This document shows positions 42,701 to 55,009 of a stretch of DNA of 64,000 nt, piece by piece (the stretch's first letter is position 1; the number at the start of each line of letters is the position of its first letter). The notes below the pieces were generated by a model. That model did no database searches. It worked only from the letters and a program-made list of their open reading frames with translations, and was not told the origin of the DNA. The DNA is taken from positions 558,001-622,000 of the forward strand of contig JBBMNZ010000052.1 of assembly GCA_037954325.1 (NCBI GenBank), given 5' to 3'. Made by a program: the position numbers and the translations under genes. The DNA is from Fistularia commersonii (lineage: Eukaryota > Chordata > Actinopteri > Syngnathiformes > Fistulariidae).

Positions 42701-45700
42701 AGAAATGCTTCAACTCGGTGAGATAAGCACTTTTTGAACGAATGGCTATATCTTTTGAACTTGTAGCTGGATTACACTGAATTTGACATATATTGTGCAG
42801 AATCATTTCCTAAAAAAATATTTCAAAAGCAGAAACCAGCATGATAAAATTAATTAGTTTTCCACTCCTAATCAAAAACGCTTCAACTAAGTGATATAAG
42901 CCCTTTTTGAACGAATGGCTATATCTTTTAAACTTGGGCTATATTACACTGAATTTGAAATATATTGTGCAGAATCATGTCCTACACAACATATATCAAC
43001 AGCAACAACCAGCATATTGATATTCATTAGTTATTTCCGCTCCAACTCAAAAACGCTTCAACTCGGTTAGATAAGTCCTTTTTGAACGAATGGCTATATC
43101 TTTTGAACATGTTATGGGATCACACTGAATATGACATATATGTGCAGAATCATATCCTAAACAACATATTTCAACAGCAGAAACCAGCTTGATGAAATTC
43201 AAAAGTTATTTCCACTCCTAATCAAAAACGCTTCAACTCCGTGAGATAAGCACTTTTTGAACGAAAGGCTATATCTTTTGATCTTGACGCTGGATTACAC
43301 TGAATTTGACCTATTTTGTGTAGAATCAAGTCCTGAACAATATATTTCAACAGCAGAAACCAGCTTGATGAAATTCATTAGTTATTTCCACTCCTAATAA
43401 AAAAAGGTTCAACTCGGTGAGATAAGCACTTTTTAACGAAAGGCTATATCTTTTGAACCTGTGATGGGATTACACTTAAGTTGACATATATTTTGCAAAA
43501 TCATGTCCTAAACAACATAAATCAACAGCAGAAACCAGCTTGATGAATTCCATTAGTTATTTCCACTCCGAATCAAAAATGCTTCAACTCTGTGAGATAA
43601 GAACTTTTTGAACGAATGATTATATCTTTTGAACCTATGAAGGGATTACACGGAATTTGACAAATATTGTGCAGAATCATGTCCTAAACAACATATTTCA
43701 ACAGCAGAAACCAGCTTGATGAAATTCAAATGTTATTTCCACTACTAATCAAAAACGCTTAAACTCGGTGAGATAAGTACTTTTTGAACGAATGGCTATA
43801 TCTTTTGAACTTGTGAAGGGATTACACTGAATTTGACATATATTGTGCAGAATCATGTCCTAAACAACAAATCTCAACAGTAGAAAACAACTTGATGAAA
43901 TCCATTAGTTATTTCCACTCCTAATCTAAAACACTTCAACTCGGTGAGAAAAGCACTTTTTGAATGAATGGCCATATATTTTGATCCTGTAGCTGGGTTA
44001 CACTGAATTTGACATATGTTTTCCAGAATCATGTGCTAAAGAACATATTTCAACAGTAGAAACCAGCTTGATGAAATTCATTAGTTATTTCCATTCCGAA
44101 TCAAATACGCTTCAACTCGGTGAGATAAGTACTTTTTGAACGAATGGCTATATCTTTTAAACTTCTAACTGGATTACACTGAATTTGATATATATTGTGC
44201 AGAATCATGTCCTAAAAAAATATTTCAACAGCAGAAACCAGCATGATAAAATTCATGAGTTTTCCACTCCTAATCAAAAACGCTTCAACTCCGTGAGAAA
44301 AGAAGTTTTTGAACGAATGGCTATGTCTTTTGGACTTTGGAGGGGTTTTCACTGAATTTGACATATATTGTGCAGAATCATGTCCTAAACAACATATTTC
44401 AACAGCAGAAACCAGCTTGATGGAATTCATTAGTTATTTCCTCTCCGAATCAGAAATGCTTCAACTCGGTGAGATAAGCACTTTTTGCACGAATGGCTAT
44501 ATCTTTTGATCTTGTCGCTGGATTATACTGAATTTGACATATTTTGTGCAGATTATTGTCCTAAACATCATATTTCAACAGCAGAAACCAGCTTGATGAA
44601 ATTCATTAGTTATTTCCACTCCGAATCAATTACGCTTCAACTTGGTGAGATAGCACTTTTTGAACGAGTGGCTATATCTTTTGAACTTGTGGCTGGATTA
44701 AACTGAATTTGACATATATTGTGCAAAATCATGTCCTAAAAATATATTTCAACAGCAGAAACCACCATGATAAAATTCATTAGTTTTCCACTCCTAATAG
44801 AAAACGTTTCAACTCAGTGATATAAGCCCTTTTTGAACGAAAGGCTATATCTTTTGAACTTGGGCTAGATTACACTGAATTTGAAATATATTTTGCAGAA
44901 TCATGTCTTAAACAACATATATCAACAGCAACAACCAGCATATATATATTAATTAGTTATTTCCGCTCCAACTCAAAAACGCTTCAATTCGGTGATTTAT
45001 GCGGTTTTTGAACAAATGGCTATATCTTTTGAATTTGTAGCTGGATTGCACTGAATTTGACATATATTTTGCAGAATCAGGTCCTGAACAACATATTTCA
45101 ACAGCAGAAACCAGCTTGATGAAATCCATTCGTTATTTCCAGTCCTAATCAAAAACGCTTCAACTCGGTGAGATAAGTCCTTTTTGAACGAATGGTTATA
45201 TCATTTGAACCTAGGAAGGGATTACACTGAATTTGACATATATTGTGCAGAATCATGTCCTAAACAACATATTTCAACAGCAGAAACCAGCTTGATGAAA
45301 TTCAAATGTTATTTCCACTCCTAATCAAAAATGCTTTAACTCGGTGAGATAAGTACTTTTTGAACGAATGGCTATATCTTTTGAACTTGTGACTGGATTG
45401 CACTGAATTTGACATATATTGTGCAGAATCATGTCCTAAACAACAAATCTCAACAGTCGAAACCAACTTGATGAAATCCATTAGTTATTTCCACTCCTAA
45501 TCTAAAACGCTTCAACTCGGTGAGAAAAGCACTTTTTGAATGAATGGCTATATATTTTGATCCTGTAGCTGGGTTACACTGAATTTGAATTATATTGTGC
45601 AGAATCATGTGCTAAAGAACATATTTCAACAGCAGAAACCAGCTTGATGAAATTCATTAGTTATTTCCACTCCTAATCAAAAACGCTTCAACTCGGTGAG

Positions 45701-46624
45701 ATAAGTCCTTTTTGAACGAATGGCTATGTCCTTTGAACCTGTAATGGGATCACACTGACTTTGACATATATTGTGCAGAATCTTATCCTAAACAACATAT
45801 TTCAACAGTATAAATCTACTTGATGAAATTCATTAGTTTTTGCCACTCCTAATCAAAATTGCTTCAACTCGGTGAGATAAGCAGTTTTTGCACGAATGGC
45901 TATATCTTTTGATCTTGTCGCTGGATTACACTGAATTTGACATGTGTAATGCAGAATCATGTCCTAAACAACATATTTCAACAGCAGAAACCAGCTTGAT
46001 TAAATCCATTAGTTATTTCCACTCCTAATCATAAACGCTTCAACCCGATAAGATAAGCAGTTTTTGAACGAATGGCTATATCTTTTGAATATGTAAAGGG
46101 GTTACACTGAATTTGACATATATTGTGCAGAATCATGTCCTAAACAACATATTTCAACAGCAGAAACCAGCTTGATGAAATTCATTAGTTATTTCCACTC
46201 CTAATCAAAAACGCTTCAACTCGGTGAGATAAGTCCTTTTTGAACGAATGGCTATATCCTTTGAACCTGTAATGGGATCACACTGACTTTGACATATATT
46301 GTGCAGAATCATATCCTAAACAACATATTTCAACAGTAGAAATCTACTTAATGAAATTCATTAGTTATTGCCACTCCTAATCAAAATTGCTTCAACTCGG
46401 TGAGATAAGCACTTTTTGAACGAATGGCTATATCTTTTGAACTTTTGGGGGATTACATTGAATTTGACATATATTGTGCAGAATCATGTCCTAAACAACA
46501 TATTTCAACATTAGAAATCTACTTGATGAAATTCATTGGTTATTGCCACTCCTAATCAAAATTGCTTTAACTCGGTGAGATAAGCACTTTTTGCACGAAT
46601 GGCTATATCTTTTGATCTTGTCGC
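39765..46624 (+). repeat. Satellite block Q, copy 1 (about 6.86 kb)
   Basis: Block Q is collinear with 55010-61869 at a constant offset of 15245 bp (39781 with 55026, 42415 with 57660, 44212 with 59457, 46441 with 61686). Its monomers are more diverse than those in the left half, with small deletions (tttgacatatatgtgcagaa near 41027 lacks two bases), a run of ten A at 40731-40740 and an atatatatatt run near 44940. Copies differ at scattered single bases, for example ten A here against seven A, C, two A at 55966. The block ends upstream of the retroelement, so the element is not part of the shared block. Confidence 0.87.
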
Positions 46625-46902
46625 TGGATTACACTGAATTTGACATGTGTTGTGCAGAATCATGTCCTAAACAACATATTTCAACAGCAGAAACCAGCTT
46701 GATTAAATCCATTCGTAATTTCCACTCTCAATCAAAAACGCTTCAACCCGATAAGATAAGCAGTTTTTGAACGAATGGCTATGTCTTTTGAACCTGTGAT
46801 GTGATTACACTAAATTTGACATATATAGTGCAGAATCATATCCTAAAAAACATATTTCAAGAGCAGAAACCAGCTTGATGAAATTCAAAAGTTATTTCCA
46901 CT
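46625..46902 (+). repeat. Satellite flank left of the retroelement
   Basis: About 1.6 monomers. The sequence around 46690-46876 resembles 10490-10680 (gattaaatccatt, ctctcaatcaaaaacg, ggctatgtcttttgaacc). This flank is missing from the second copy of the region: block Q copy 2 departs from copy 1 near 61866 and resumes with the sequence equivalent to about 47830. Confidence 0.8.
46877..46902 (+). repeat. Target-site duplication, left copy
   Basis: A 26-bp satellite sequence starting gatgaaattcaaaag and ending tttccact is repeated exactly at 47710-47735 on the other side of the inserted element. The first G is ambiguous because the element also ends in G, so 25 bp is possible. Because the host is a tandem repeat, phase was used as a check: the distance between phase markers at 46767 and 47776 is 1009 bp, which is 833 plus 176, as expected for a simple insertion with this duplication. 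Confidence 0.9.
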
Positions 46903-46924
46903 TCTTCTTCTTCTTCTTCTTCTT
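46901..46924 (-). repeat. (AAG)8 / (CTT)8 tail of the retroelement
   Basis: Eight CTT units on the plus strand form the 3' end of the element on the minus strand, directly after its short 3' UTR. Simple trinucleotide tails instead of poly(A) are known from RTE-type non-LTR retrotransposons. The first two bases overlap the end of the target-site duplication, so up to 2 bp of microhomology may have guided the insertion. Confidence 0.9.
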
Positions 46925-47709
46925 TCGGCTTTTCCCGTTAGGGGTCGCCACAGCGAGTCAACTTTCTCCATCTAACCCTATTCTCTGTATCTTCCTCTCT
47001 CACACCAGCTACTTTCATATCCTCTCTCACTACGTCCATAAATCTTCTCTTTGGTCTTCCTCGAGACCTCTTGCCTGGCAGCTCCAATTCCAGCATCCGT
47101 CTACCAATATATTCACTATCTCTTCTCTGTACATGACCGAACCATCTCAGTCTGGCTTCTCTGACCTTCTCTCCAAAACATCGAACATGTGCCGTCCCTC
47201 TGATAGATTCATTCCTGATCCTATCCATCCTGGTCACTCCCAAAGAGAACCTCAACATCTTCATCTCTGCAACCTCTAGTTCTGCCTGCTGTCTTTTGGT
47301 CATTGTAACAGTTTCTAGTCCATACATCATCGCTGGTCTCACCACTGTCTTGTACACCTTTCCTTTTATTCTGGCCGATAGTCTTCTATCACATAGTACC
47401 CCTGACACTTTTCTCCACCCATTCCAACCTGCTTGGACCCGTCTCTTCACCTCTTTTCCGCACTCTCCGTTGCTCTGGACTGTTGACCCTAAGTACCTGA
47501 AATCCTCCAGCTTCTTGATCTCCATTCCCTGTAGCCTCACCGCTCCACCCGAGTTCCTCTCATTCACACACATATATTCTGTCTTGCTGCGACTAACTTT
47601 CATTCCTCTCCTTTCCAGAGCATACCTCCACCTCTCTAGATTTTCCTCTACCTGTTGTCTGCTCTCACTACAGATCACAATGTCATCCGCAAACATCATG
47701 GTCCATGGG
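46903..47709 (-). mobile_element. 5'-truncated RTE-like non-LTR retrotransposon
   Basis: This is the only non-satellite DNA in the window: about 807 bp, richer in G+C than its surroundings and with normal codon structure on the minus strand. In element orientation it runs from the middle of the reverse transcriptase (just before the FADD catalytic box), through the end of the open reading frame and about 15 bp of 3' UTR, to an (AAG)8 tail. A 26-bp target-site duplication flanks it. A cut 5' end, intact 3' end, microsatellite tail and duplication are the standard signs of target-primed reverse transcription that stopped early. The protein style, the cgacccctaacggg region around the stop codon and the GAA tail are, from memory, typical of RTE-like elements abundant in teleosts; the exact family (for instance Expander- or Rex3-like) I cannot settle. 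It has no promoter or endonuclease and cannot move by itself. Confidence 0.92.
46938..47708 (-). pseudogene. Reverse transcriptase C-terminal fragment (RTE-like LINE)
   Basis: An uninterrupted frame of 253 residues from the first Met (47699), open three codons further (Pro-Trp-Thr) to the truncated edge of the element. It encodes the C-terminal quarter or so of an endonuclease/reverse transcriptase polyprotein, which in an intact element copies its own RNA at a nicked target. Visible parts, numbered from the first Met: the catalytic FADD box (motif C, residues 3-6), GMKVSRSKTEYM (motif D, about 32-43), FRYLGSTV (motif E, 67-74), the thumb and C-terminal region with KVYKTVVRPAMMYGLE (about 114-129), RLRWFGHVQRR (183-193) and a basic GRPKRRF stretch (214-220), ending in CGDP. 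The endonuclease domain, reverse transcriptase motifs 0-B and the true start are missing. The lack of frameshifts or stops suggests a young insertion. The Met at 47699 is internal, not a real start. The fragment is almost surely not functional. Confidence 0.92.
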
Positions 47710-47735
47710 GATGAAATTCAAAAGTTATTTCCACT
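47710..47735 (+). repeat. Target-site duplication, right copy
   Basis: Exact match to 46877-46902. It is followed by the normal continuation of the monomer (cctaatcaaaaacgcttc), whereas the left copy runs into the CTT tract. The gatgaaattcaaaag variant is itself common among monomers, so the site is an ordinary satellite position. Confidence 0.9.
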
Positions 47736-48239
47736 CCTAATCAAAAACGCTTCAACTCGGTGAGATAAGTACTTTTTGAACGAATGGCTATATCTTTTGA
47801 ACCTGTAATGGGATCACACTGACTTTGACATATATTGTGCAGAATCGTATCCTAAACAACATATTTCAACAGCAAACACCAGCTTGATGAAATTCATTAG
47901 TTATTTCCACTCCTAATCAAAAACGCTTCAACTCGGTGAGATAAGTACTTTTTGAACGAATGGCTATATCTTTTGAACATGTAATGGGATCACACTGAAT
48001 TTGACTTATATTGTGCAGAATCATGTCATAAACATTCATATTTCAACAGCAAAAACCAGCTTGATGAAATTCATTAGTTATTTCCACTCCTAATCAAAAA
48101 CGCTTCAACTCGGTGAGATAAGTACTTTTTGAACGAATGGCTATATCTTTTGAACATGTAATGGGATCACACTGAATTTGACTTATATTGTGCAGAATCA
48201 TGTCATAAACATTCATATTTCAACAGCAAAAACCAGCTT
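47736..48239 (+). repeat. Satellite with two identical adjacent 177-bp monomers
   Basis: After the insertion the array resumes in phase. 47886-48062 and 48063-48239 are identical by eye, both with the rare variants ttgacttatattgtgc and cataaacattcatatttc (the latter giving 177 instead of 176 bp). The equivalent place in the right-hand copy of the region has only one such monomer (near 61947-62122), with one difference (gaacaaatgg for gaacgaatgg). A single-monomer duplication thus occurred in this copy after the two regions separated, or one was lost in the other. Confidence 0.88.
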
Positions 48240-49800
48240 GATGAAATTCATTAGTTATTTCCACTCCTAATCAAAAACGCTTCAACTCGGTGAGATAAGT
48301 CCTTTTTGAACGAATGGCTATATCCTTTAAACGTGTAATGGGATCACACTGACTTTGACATATATTGTGCAGAATCATATCCTAAACAACATATTTCAAC
48401 AGCAGAAACCAGTTTGATGAAATTCATTAGTTATTTCCACTCCGAATCCAAAACGATTCAACTCAGTGAGATAAGCACTTTTTGATCGAATGGCTATATC
48501 TTTTGAACCTGTGATGGGATTAAAATGAAGTTGACATATATTGTGCAGAAATCATTTCCTGAACAACATATTTAGACAGCAGAAAGTATCTTGATTCTTT
48601 TATTAGTTATTTCCACTGTGAATCATAAACGTTTCAACTCGGTGAGATAAGCACTTTTTGATCGAATGGCTCTATCTTTTGAACTTGTGTCTGGATTACA
48701 CTGAATTTGATATATATTGTGCAAAATCTTGTCCGAAACAACATATTTCAACAGCAGAAACCAGCTTGATGAAATTCATTAGTTATTTCCACTCCTAATC
48801 AAAAACGCTTCAACTCGGTGAGATGAGTAATTTTTGAACGAATTTGTATATCTTTTGAACTTGTGAAGGGATTACACTGAATTTGAAATATATTGTGCAG
48901 AATCATGTGCTAAACAACATATAATCAACAGCAGAAACCAGCTTGATGAAACTCATTAGTTATTTCCACTCCTAATCAGAAACGTCTCAACTCGGTGAGA
49001 TAAGCACTTTTTGAACGAAAGGCTATATCTTTTGATCTTGACGCTGGATTACACTGAATTTGACATATTTTTTGTAGAATCATGTCCTAAACAACATATT
49101 TCAACAGCAGAAACCAGCTTGACGAGATCCATCAGTTATTTCCACTCCTAATCTATAACGCTTCAACACGATAAGATAAGCAGTTTTAGAAGGAATGGCT
49201 CTATCTTTTGAACCTGTGATGTGATTACACTAAATTTGACATATATTGTGCAGAATCATATCCTAAAAAACATATTTCAACAGCAGAAACCAGTGTGATG
49301 AAATTCATTAGTTATTTCCACTCCGAATCAAAAACGCTTCAACACGGTGAGATAAGCACTTTTTGATCGAATAGCTATATCTTTTGAACTTGTAGCTGGA
49401 TTGCACTGAAAATGACATTTATTGTGCAGAATCATGTCCTAAACAACATATTTCAACAGCAGAAACCAGCTTGATGAAATTCATTAGTTATTTCCACTCC
49501 TAATCAAAAACGCTTCAACTCCGTGAGATAAGCACTTTTTGAACGAAAGGCTATATCTTTTGATCTTGACGCTGGATTACACTGAATTTGACAATTTTTT
49601 TGTAGAATCATGTCCTAAACAACATATTTCAACAGCAGAAACCAGTTTGATGAAATTCATTAGTTATTTCCATTCCTAATCCAAAATGGTTCAACCCGAT
49701 AAGATAAAAACTTTTTGAACGAATGTCTATATCTTTTGAACCTATAATGGGATCACGCTGAATTTGACATATATTTTGCAGAATCATGTCCTAAACAACA
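48240..49800 (+). repeat. Satellite block P, copy 2
   Basis: Matches 37920-39480 (offset 10321) and 62123-63683 (offset 13883). The match to the right-hand copy looks closer: both have aatttttttgtagaatc near 49594 and 63477, and cctttaaacgtgtaatggg, where copy 1 has cctttgaacgtgtaatggg. The 13883-bp offset follows from 15245 minus the 833-bp insertion, two 176-bp monomers and one 177-bp monomer. Confidence 0.85.
48482..48657 (+). repeat. Aberrant satellite monomer, copy 3
   Basis: Same core as at 38161-38336 (atatttagacagcag followed by gtatcttgattcttttatta). Its position in block P fits block-level duplication, not independent mutation. Confidence 0.85.
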
Positions 49801-52800
49801 TATTTCAACAGCAGAAACCAGCTTGATGAAATTCATTAGTTATTTCCACTCCAAATCAAAAACGCTTCAACACGGTGAGATAAGCACTTTTTGATCGAAT
49901 TGCAATATCTTTTTGAACTTGTAGCTGGATTATACTGAATTTGACATATTTTGTGCAGAATCCTGTCCTAAACAACATATTTCAACAGCGGGAACCAGCT
50001 TGATGAAATTCATTAGTTATTTCCACTCCTAATCAAAAAAGCTTCAACCCGATAAGATAAGCAGTTTTTGAACGAATGGCTACATCCTTTGAACCTGTAA
50101 TGGGCTCACAAGAATTTGATATATATTGTGCAGAATCATATCCTAAACAACATATTTCAACAGCAGAAACCAGCTTGATGAAATTCATCAGTTGTTTCCT
50201 CTCCTAATCACAAACGTCTGAACTCGGTGAGTTAAGCACTTTTTGAACGAATGGCTATATATTTTGGACTTTTGATGGGATTTCTCTGAATATGACATAT
50301 ATTGTGCAAAATCTTGTCCTAAACAACATATTTCAACAGCAGAAACCAGCTTGATGAAATTCATTGGTTATTTCCAAAACTAATCAAAAATTCTTCAACT
50401 TGCTGAGATAAGTACTTTTTGAACGAATGGCTATATCTTTTGAACTTGTGAAGGTATTACACTGAATTTGACATATATTGTCCAGAATCATGTCCTAAAC
50501 AACATACTTCAACAGCAGAAACCAGCTTGATGAAATTCATTAGTTATTTCCACTCCTAATCAGAAACGTCTCAACTCGTGAGTTAAGCACTTTTTGAACG
50601 AATGGCTATATATTTAGAACCTGTGATGGGATTATACTGAAGTTGACATATATTGTGCGGAATCATGTCCTGAACAACATATTTCAACAGCAGAAACCTG
50701 CGTGATGAAATTCATTGGTTATTTCCACTCCGAATAAAAAACGCTTCAACTCGGTGAGATAAGTACTTTTTGAACGAATGGCTATATCTTTTGAACTTGT
50801 GAAGGGATTACACTGAATTTGACATATATTGTGCAGAATCATGTCATAAACAACATATTTCAACAGCAGAAACCAGCTTGATGAAATCAATTAATTATTT
50901 CCATTCCTAATCAAAAACGCTTCAACCCGATAAGAAAAACACTTTTTGAACGAATGGCTATATCTTTTGAATCTGTGATTGGATTACACTGAAGTTGACA
51001 TATATTGTGCAGAATCATGTGCTAAAAACAAAATATTTCAAACGCAGAAACCAGCTTGATGAAATTCATTAGTTATTTCCACGCCGAATCAATTACGCTT
51101 CAACTCGTTGAGATAAGCACTTTTTGAACGAAAGGCTATATCCTTTGAACTTGTGGCTAAATTACACTGAATTTGACATATATAGTGCAGAATCATGTCC
51201 TAAACAAAATATATCAACAGCAAAAACCAGCATATTGAAATTCATTAGTTATTTTCGCTCCAACTCAAAAACGATTCAACTCAGTGAGTTATGCTGATTT
51301 TGAACAAATGGCTATATATTTTGAACTTGTGGCTGGATTACACTGAATTTGACATATATTGTGCAGAATCATGTCCTAAACAACATATTTCAACAGCAGA
51401 AACCAGCTTGATGAAATTCATTCGTTATTTCCACTCCTAATCAGAAACGTCTCAACTCGGTGAGATAAGCACTTTTTAATGAATGGCTATATCTTCTAAA
51501 CCTGTGATGGGATTACACTGAAGTTGACATATATTGTGCAAAATCATGTCCTAAACAACATATATCAACAGCAGATACCAGCTTGATGAAATTCATCGGT
51601 TATTTACACTCCGAATCAAATATGCTTCAACTCGGTGAGATAAGCACTTTTTGAACGAATGGCTATATCTTTTGAACTTGTTGCTGGATTACACTGAATT
51701 TGATATATATTGTGCAGAATCATGTCCTAAAAATATATTTCAACAGCAGAAACCAGCTTGATGAAATCCATTAGTTATTTCCACTCCGAATCAAAAACGC
51801 TTCAACTCCGTGAGATAAGAACATTTTGAACGAATGGCTATGTCTTTTGGACTTTGGAGGGGTTTTCATTGAATTTGACATATATTGTGCAGAATCATGT
51901 CCTAAACAACATATTTCAACAGCAGAAACCAGCTTGATGAAATTCATTAGTTTTTTCCACTCCCAATCAGAAACGTCTCAACTCAGTGAGAAAAGCATTT
52001 TTTCACGAATGGCTATATCTTTTGAACCTGTGATGGGATTACACTGAAGTTGACATATATTATGCAAAATCATGTCCTAAACAACATAAATCAACAGCAG
52101 AAACCAGCTTGATGAAATCCATTAGTTATTTCCACTCCTAATCAAAGACGCTTCAACTCGGTGAGATAAGTCCTTTTTGAACGAAAGGCTATATCTTTTG
52201 AACATGTAATGGGATAACACTGAATATGACATATATTGTGCAGAATCATATCCTAAACAACATATTTCAACAGCAGAAACCAGCTTGATGAAATTCATTA
52301 GTTATTTCCATTCCGAATCAAAAACGGTTCAACTCTGTGAGATAATCACTTTATGAACGAATGGCTATATCTTTTGAACTTGTAGCTGGATTGCACTGAA
52401 TTTGACATATTTTTTGCAGAATCATGTCCTGAACAACATATTTCAACAGCAGAAACCAGCTTGATGAAATTCATTAGTTTTTTCCACTCCGAATCAAAAA
52501 CGCTTCAACTCGGTGAGATAAGTACTTTTTGAACGAATGGTTATATCTTTTGAACCTATGAAGGGATTACACTGAATTTGACATATATTGTGCAGAATCA
52601 CGTCCTAACCAACATATTTCAACAGCAACAACCAGCTTGATAAAATTCAAATGTTATTTCCACTCCTAATCAAAAACGCTTCAACTCGGTGAGATAAGTC
52701 CTTTTGAACGAATGGCTATATCTTTTGAACTTGTGAAGGGATTACACATAATTTGACATATATTGTGCAGAATCATGTCCTAAACAACAAATCTCAACAG

Positions 52801-53280
52801 TAGAAACCAACTTGATGAAATCCATGAGTTATTTCCACTACTAATCTAAAACGCTTCAACTCGGTGAGAAAAGCACTTTTTGAATGAATGGCTATATATT
52901 TTGATCCTGTATCTGGGTTACACTGAATTTTACATATATATTGCAGAATCATGTGCTAAAGAACATATTTCAACAGTAGAAACAAGCTTGATGAAATTCA
53001 TTAGTTATTTCCTCTCCGAATCAAATACGCTTCAACTCCGTGAGATAAGAATTTTTTGCACGAATGGCTATATCTTTTGGACTTTGGAGGGGTTTTCACT
53101 GAATCTGACATATATTGTGCAGAATCATGTTCTAAACAACATATTTCAACAGCAGAAACCAGATTGATTGAATTCATCAGTTATTTCCACTCCTAATCAG
53201 AAATGCTTCAACTCGGTGAGATAAGCACTTTTTGAACGAATGGCTATATCTTTTGAACTTGTAGCTGGATTACACTGAAT
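49801..53280 (+). repeat. Mosaic of block Q-like monomers
   Basis: Runs of monomers here are collinear with parts of block Q but with whole-monomer skips. About 49980-50640 matches 39481-40142 at offset 10498. From about 50820 the offset drops to 9795, a loss of four monomers. About 51800-51950 matches 44290-44440, and about 52500-53280 matches 42040-42780. It is thus a shortened, rearranged copy of Q lying between two P-containing blocks. No gene is seen. Confidence 0.78.
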
Positions 53281-55009
53281 TTGACATGTGTTGTGCAGAA
53301 TCATGTCCTAAACAACATATTTCAACAGCAGAAACCAGCTTGATTAAATCCATTAGTTATTTCCACTCCTAATCATAAACGCTTCAACCCGATAAGATAA
53401 GCAGTTTTTGAACGAATGGCTATATCTTTTGAATATGTAAAGGGATTACACTGAATTTGACATATATTGTGCAGAATCATGTCCTAAACCACATATTTCA
53501 ACAGCAGAAACCAGCTTGATGAAATTCAAAAGTTATTTCCACTCCTAATCAAAAACGCTTCAACTCGGTGAGATAAGTAATTTTTGAACGAATGGCTATA
53601 TCTTTTGAACTTGTGATGGGATTTCACTGAATTTGACATATATTGTGCAGAATCTTGTCCTAAACAACATATTTCAACAGCAGAAACCAGCTTGATGAAA
53701 TTCATTGGTTATTTCCAATTCGAATCAAAAACGCTTCAACTCGGTGAGATAAGCACTTTTTGATCGAATGGCTATATCTTTTGAACTTGTCGCTGGATTA
53801 TACTGAATTTGACATATTTTGTGCAGAATCTTTTCCTAAACAACATATTTCAACAGCGGGAACCAGCTTGATGAAATTCATTAGTTATTTCCACTCCTAA
53901 TCAGAAACGTCTCAACTCGGTGAGATAAGCACCTTTTTCACGAATGGCTATATCTTTTGATCTTATCGCTGGATTACACTGAATTTGACATGTGTTTTGC
54001 AGAATCATGTCCTAAAAAACATATTTCAATAGCAGAAACCAGCTTGACGAAATCCATCAGTGATTTCCACTCCGAATCAAAAACGCTTCAACTTTGTGAG
54101 ATAAGCACTTTTTGAACGAATGGCTATAGCTTTTGAACTTGTGAAGGGATTACACTGAATTTGACATATATTGTGCAGAATCGTGTCCTAAACAACATAT
54201 TTCAACAGTAGAAATCTACAAGATGAAATTCATTAGTTATTGCCACTCCTAATCAAATTTGCTTCAACTCGGTGAGATAAGCACTTTTTGCACGAATGGC
54301 TATATCTTTTGAACCTGTGATGTGATTACACTAAATTTGACATATACTGTGCAGAATCATATCCTAAAACACATATTTCAACAGCAGAAACCAGCTTGAT
54401 GAAATTCATAGGTTATTTCCACTCCGAATCAAAAACGCCTCAACTTGGTGAGATAAGTTCTTTTGGAACGACTGGCGATATCTTTTGAACGTATGAGGGG
54501 ATTACACTGAATTTGACATATATTGTGCAGAATCATGTTCTAAACAACATATTTCAACAGCAGAAACCAGCTTGATAAAATTCATTAGTTATTTACACTC
54601 CTAATCAAAAACGCTTCAACTTGGAGAGATAAGCACGTTTTGAAAGAATGGCTATATCCTTTGAACCTGTAATGGGCTCACAAGAATTTGACATATATTG
54701 TGCAGAATCATGTCCTAAACAACATATTTCAACAGCAGAAACCAGCTTGATGAAATTCATTAGTTATTTCCACTCCTAATCAGAAACGTCTCAACTCGGT
54801 GAGATAAGCACTTTTTTCACGAATGGCTATATCTTTTGGACTTTTGATGGGATATCTCTGAATATGACATATATTGTGCAGAATCTTGACCTAACAACAA
54901 ATTTCAAGAGCAGAAACCAGCTTGATGAAATTCAAAAGTTATTTCCACTCCTAATCAAAAACGCTTCAACTCGGTGAGATAAGTACTTTTTTCACGAATG
55001 GCTATATCT
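53281..55009 (+). repeat. Mosaic linker copied from distant parts of the array
   Basis: About 53281-53460 resembles 45950-46130. About 53460-54070 resembles 26000-26510 (attcgaatcaaaaacg, cagcgggaaccagc, cacctttttcacg). About 54070-55000 is collinear with 32155-33060 and 36190-37100, sharing gaacgtatgaggggattaca at 54487, 32569 and 36602. Sequence typical of the middle of the array is therefore embedded in the right half, a sign of long-distance exchange. Confidence 0.8.

Noticed and set aside
46875..47763. Plus-strand open frames at 46875-47279 (134 codons) and 47296-47763 (155 codons)
   Set aside because: They lie opposite the reverse transcriptase frame, begin or end in satellite sequence, and one starts with a run of Phe from the CTT tract. 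They are antisense shadows of the retroelement.
46625..48239. A functional host gene disrupted by the element
   Set aside because: Both flanks are plain satellite in exact 176-bp register; no exon or other host sequence adjoins the element.
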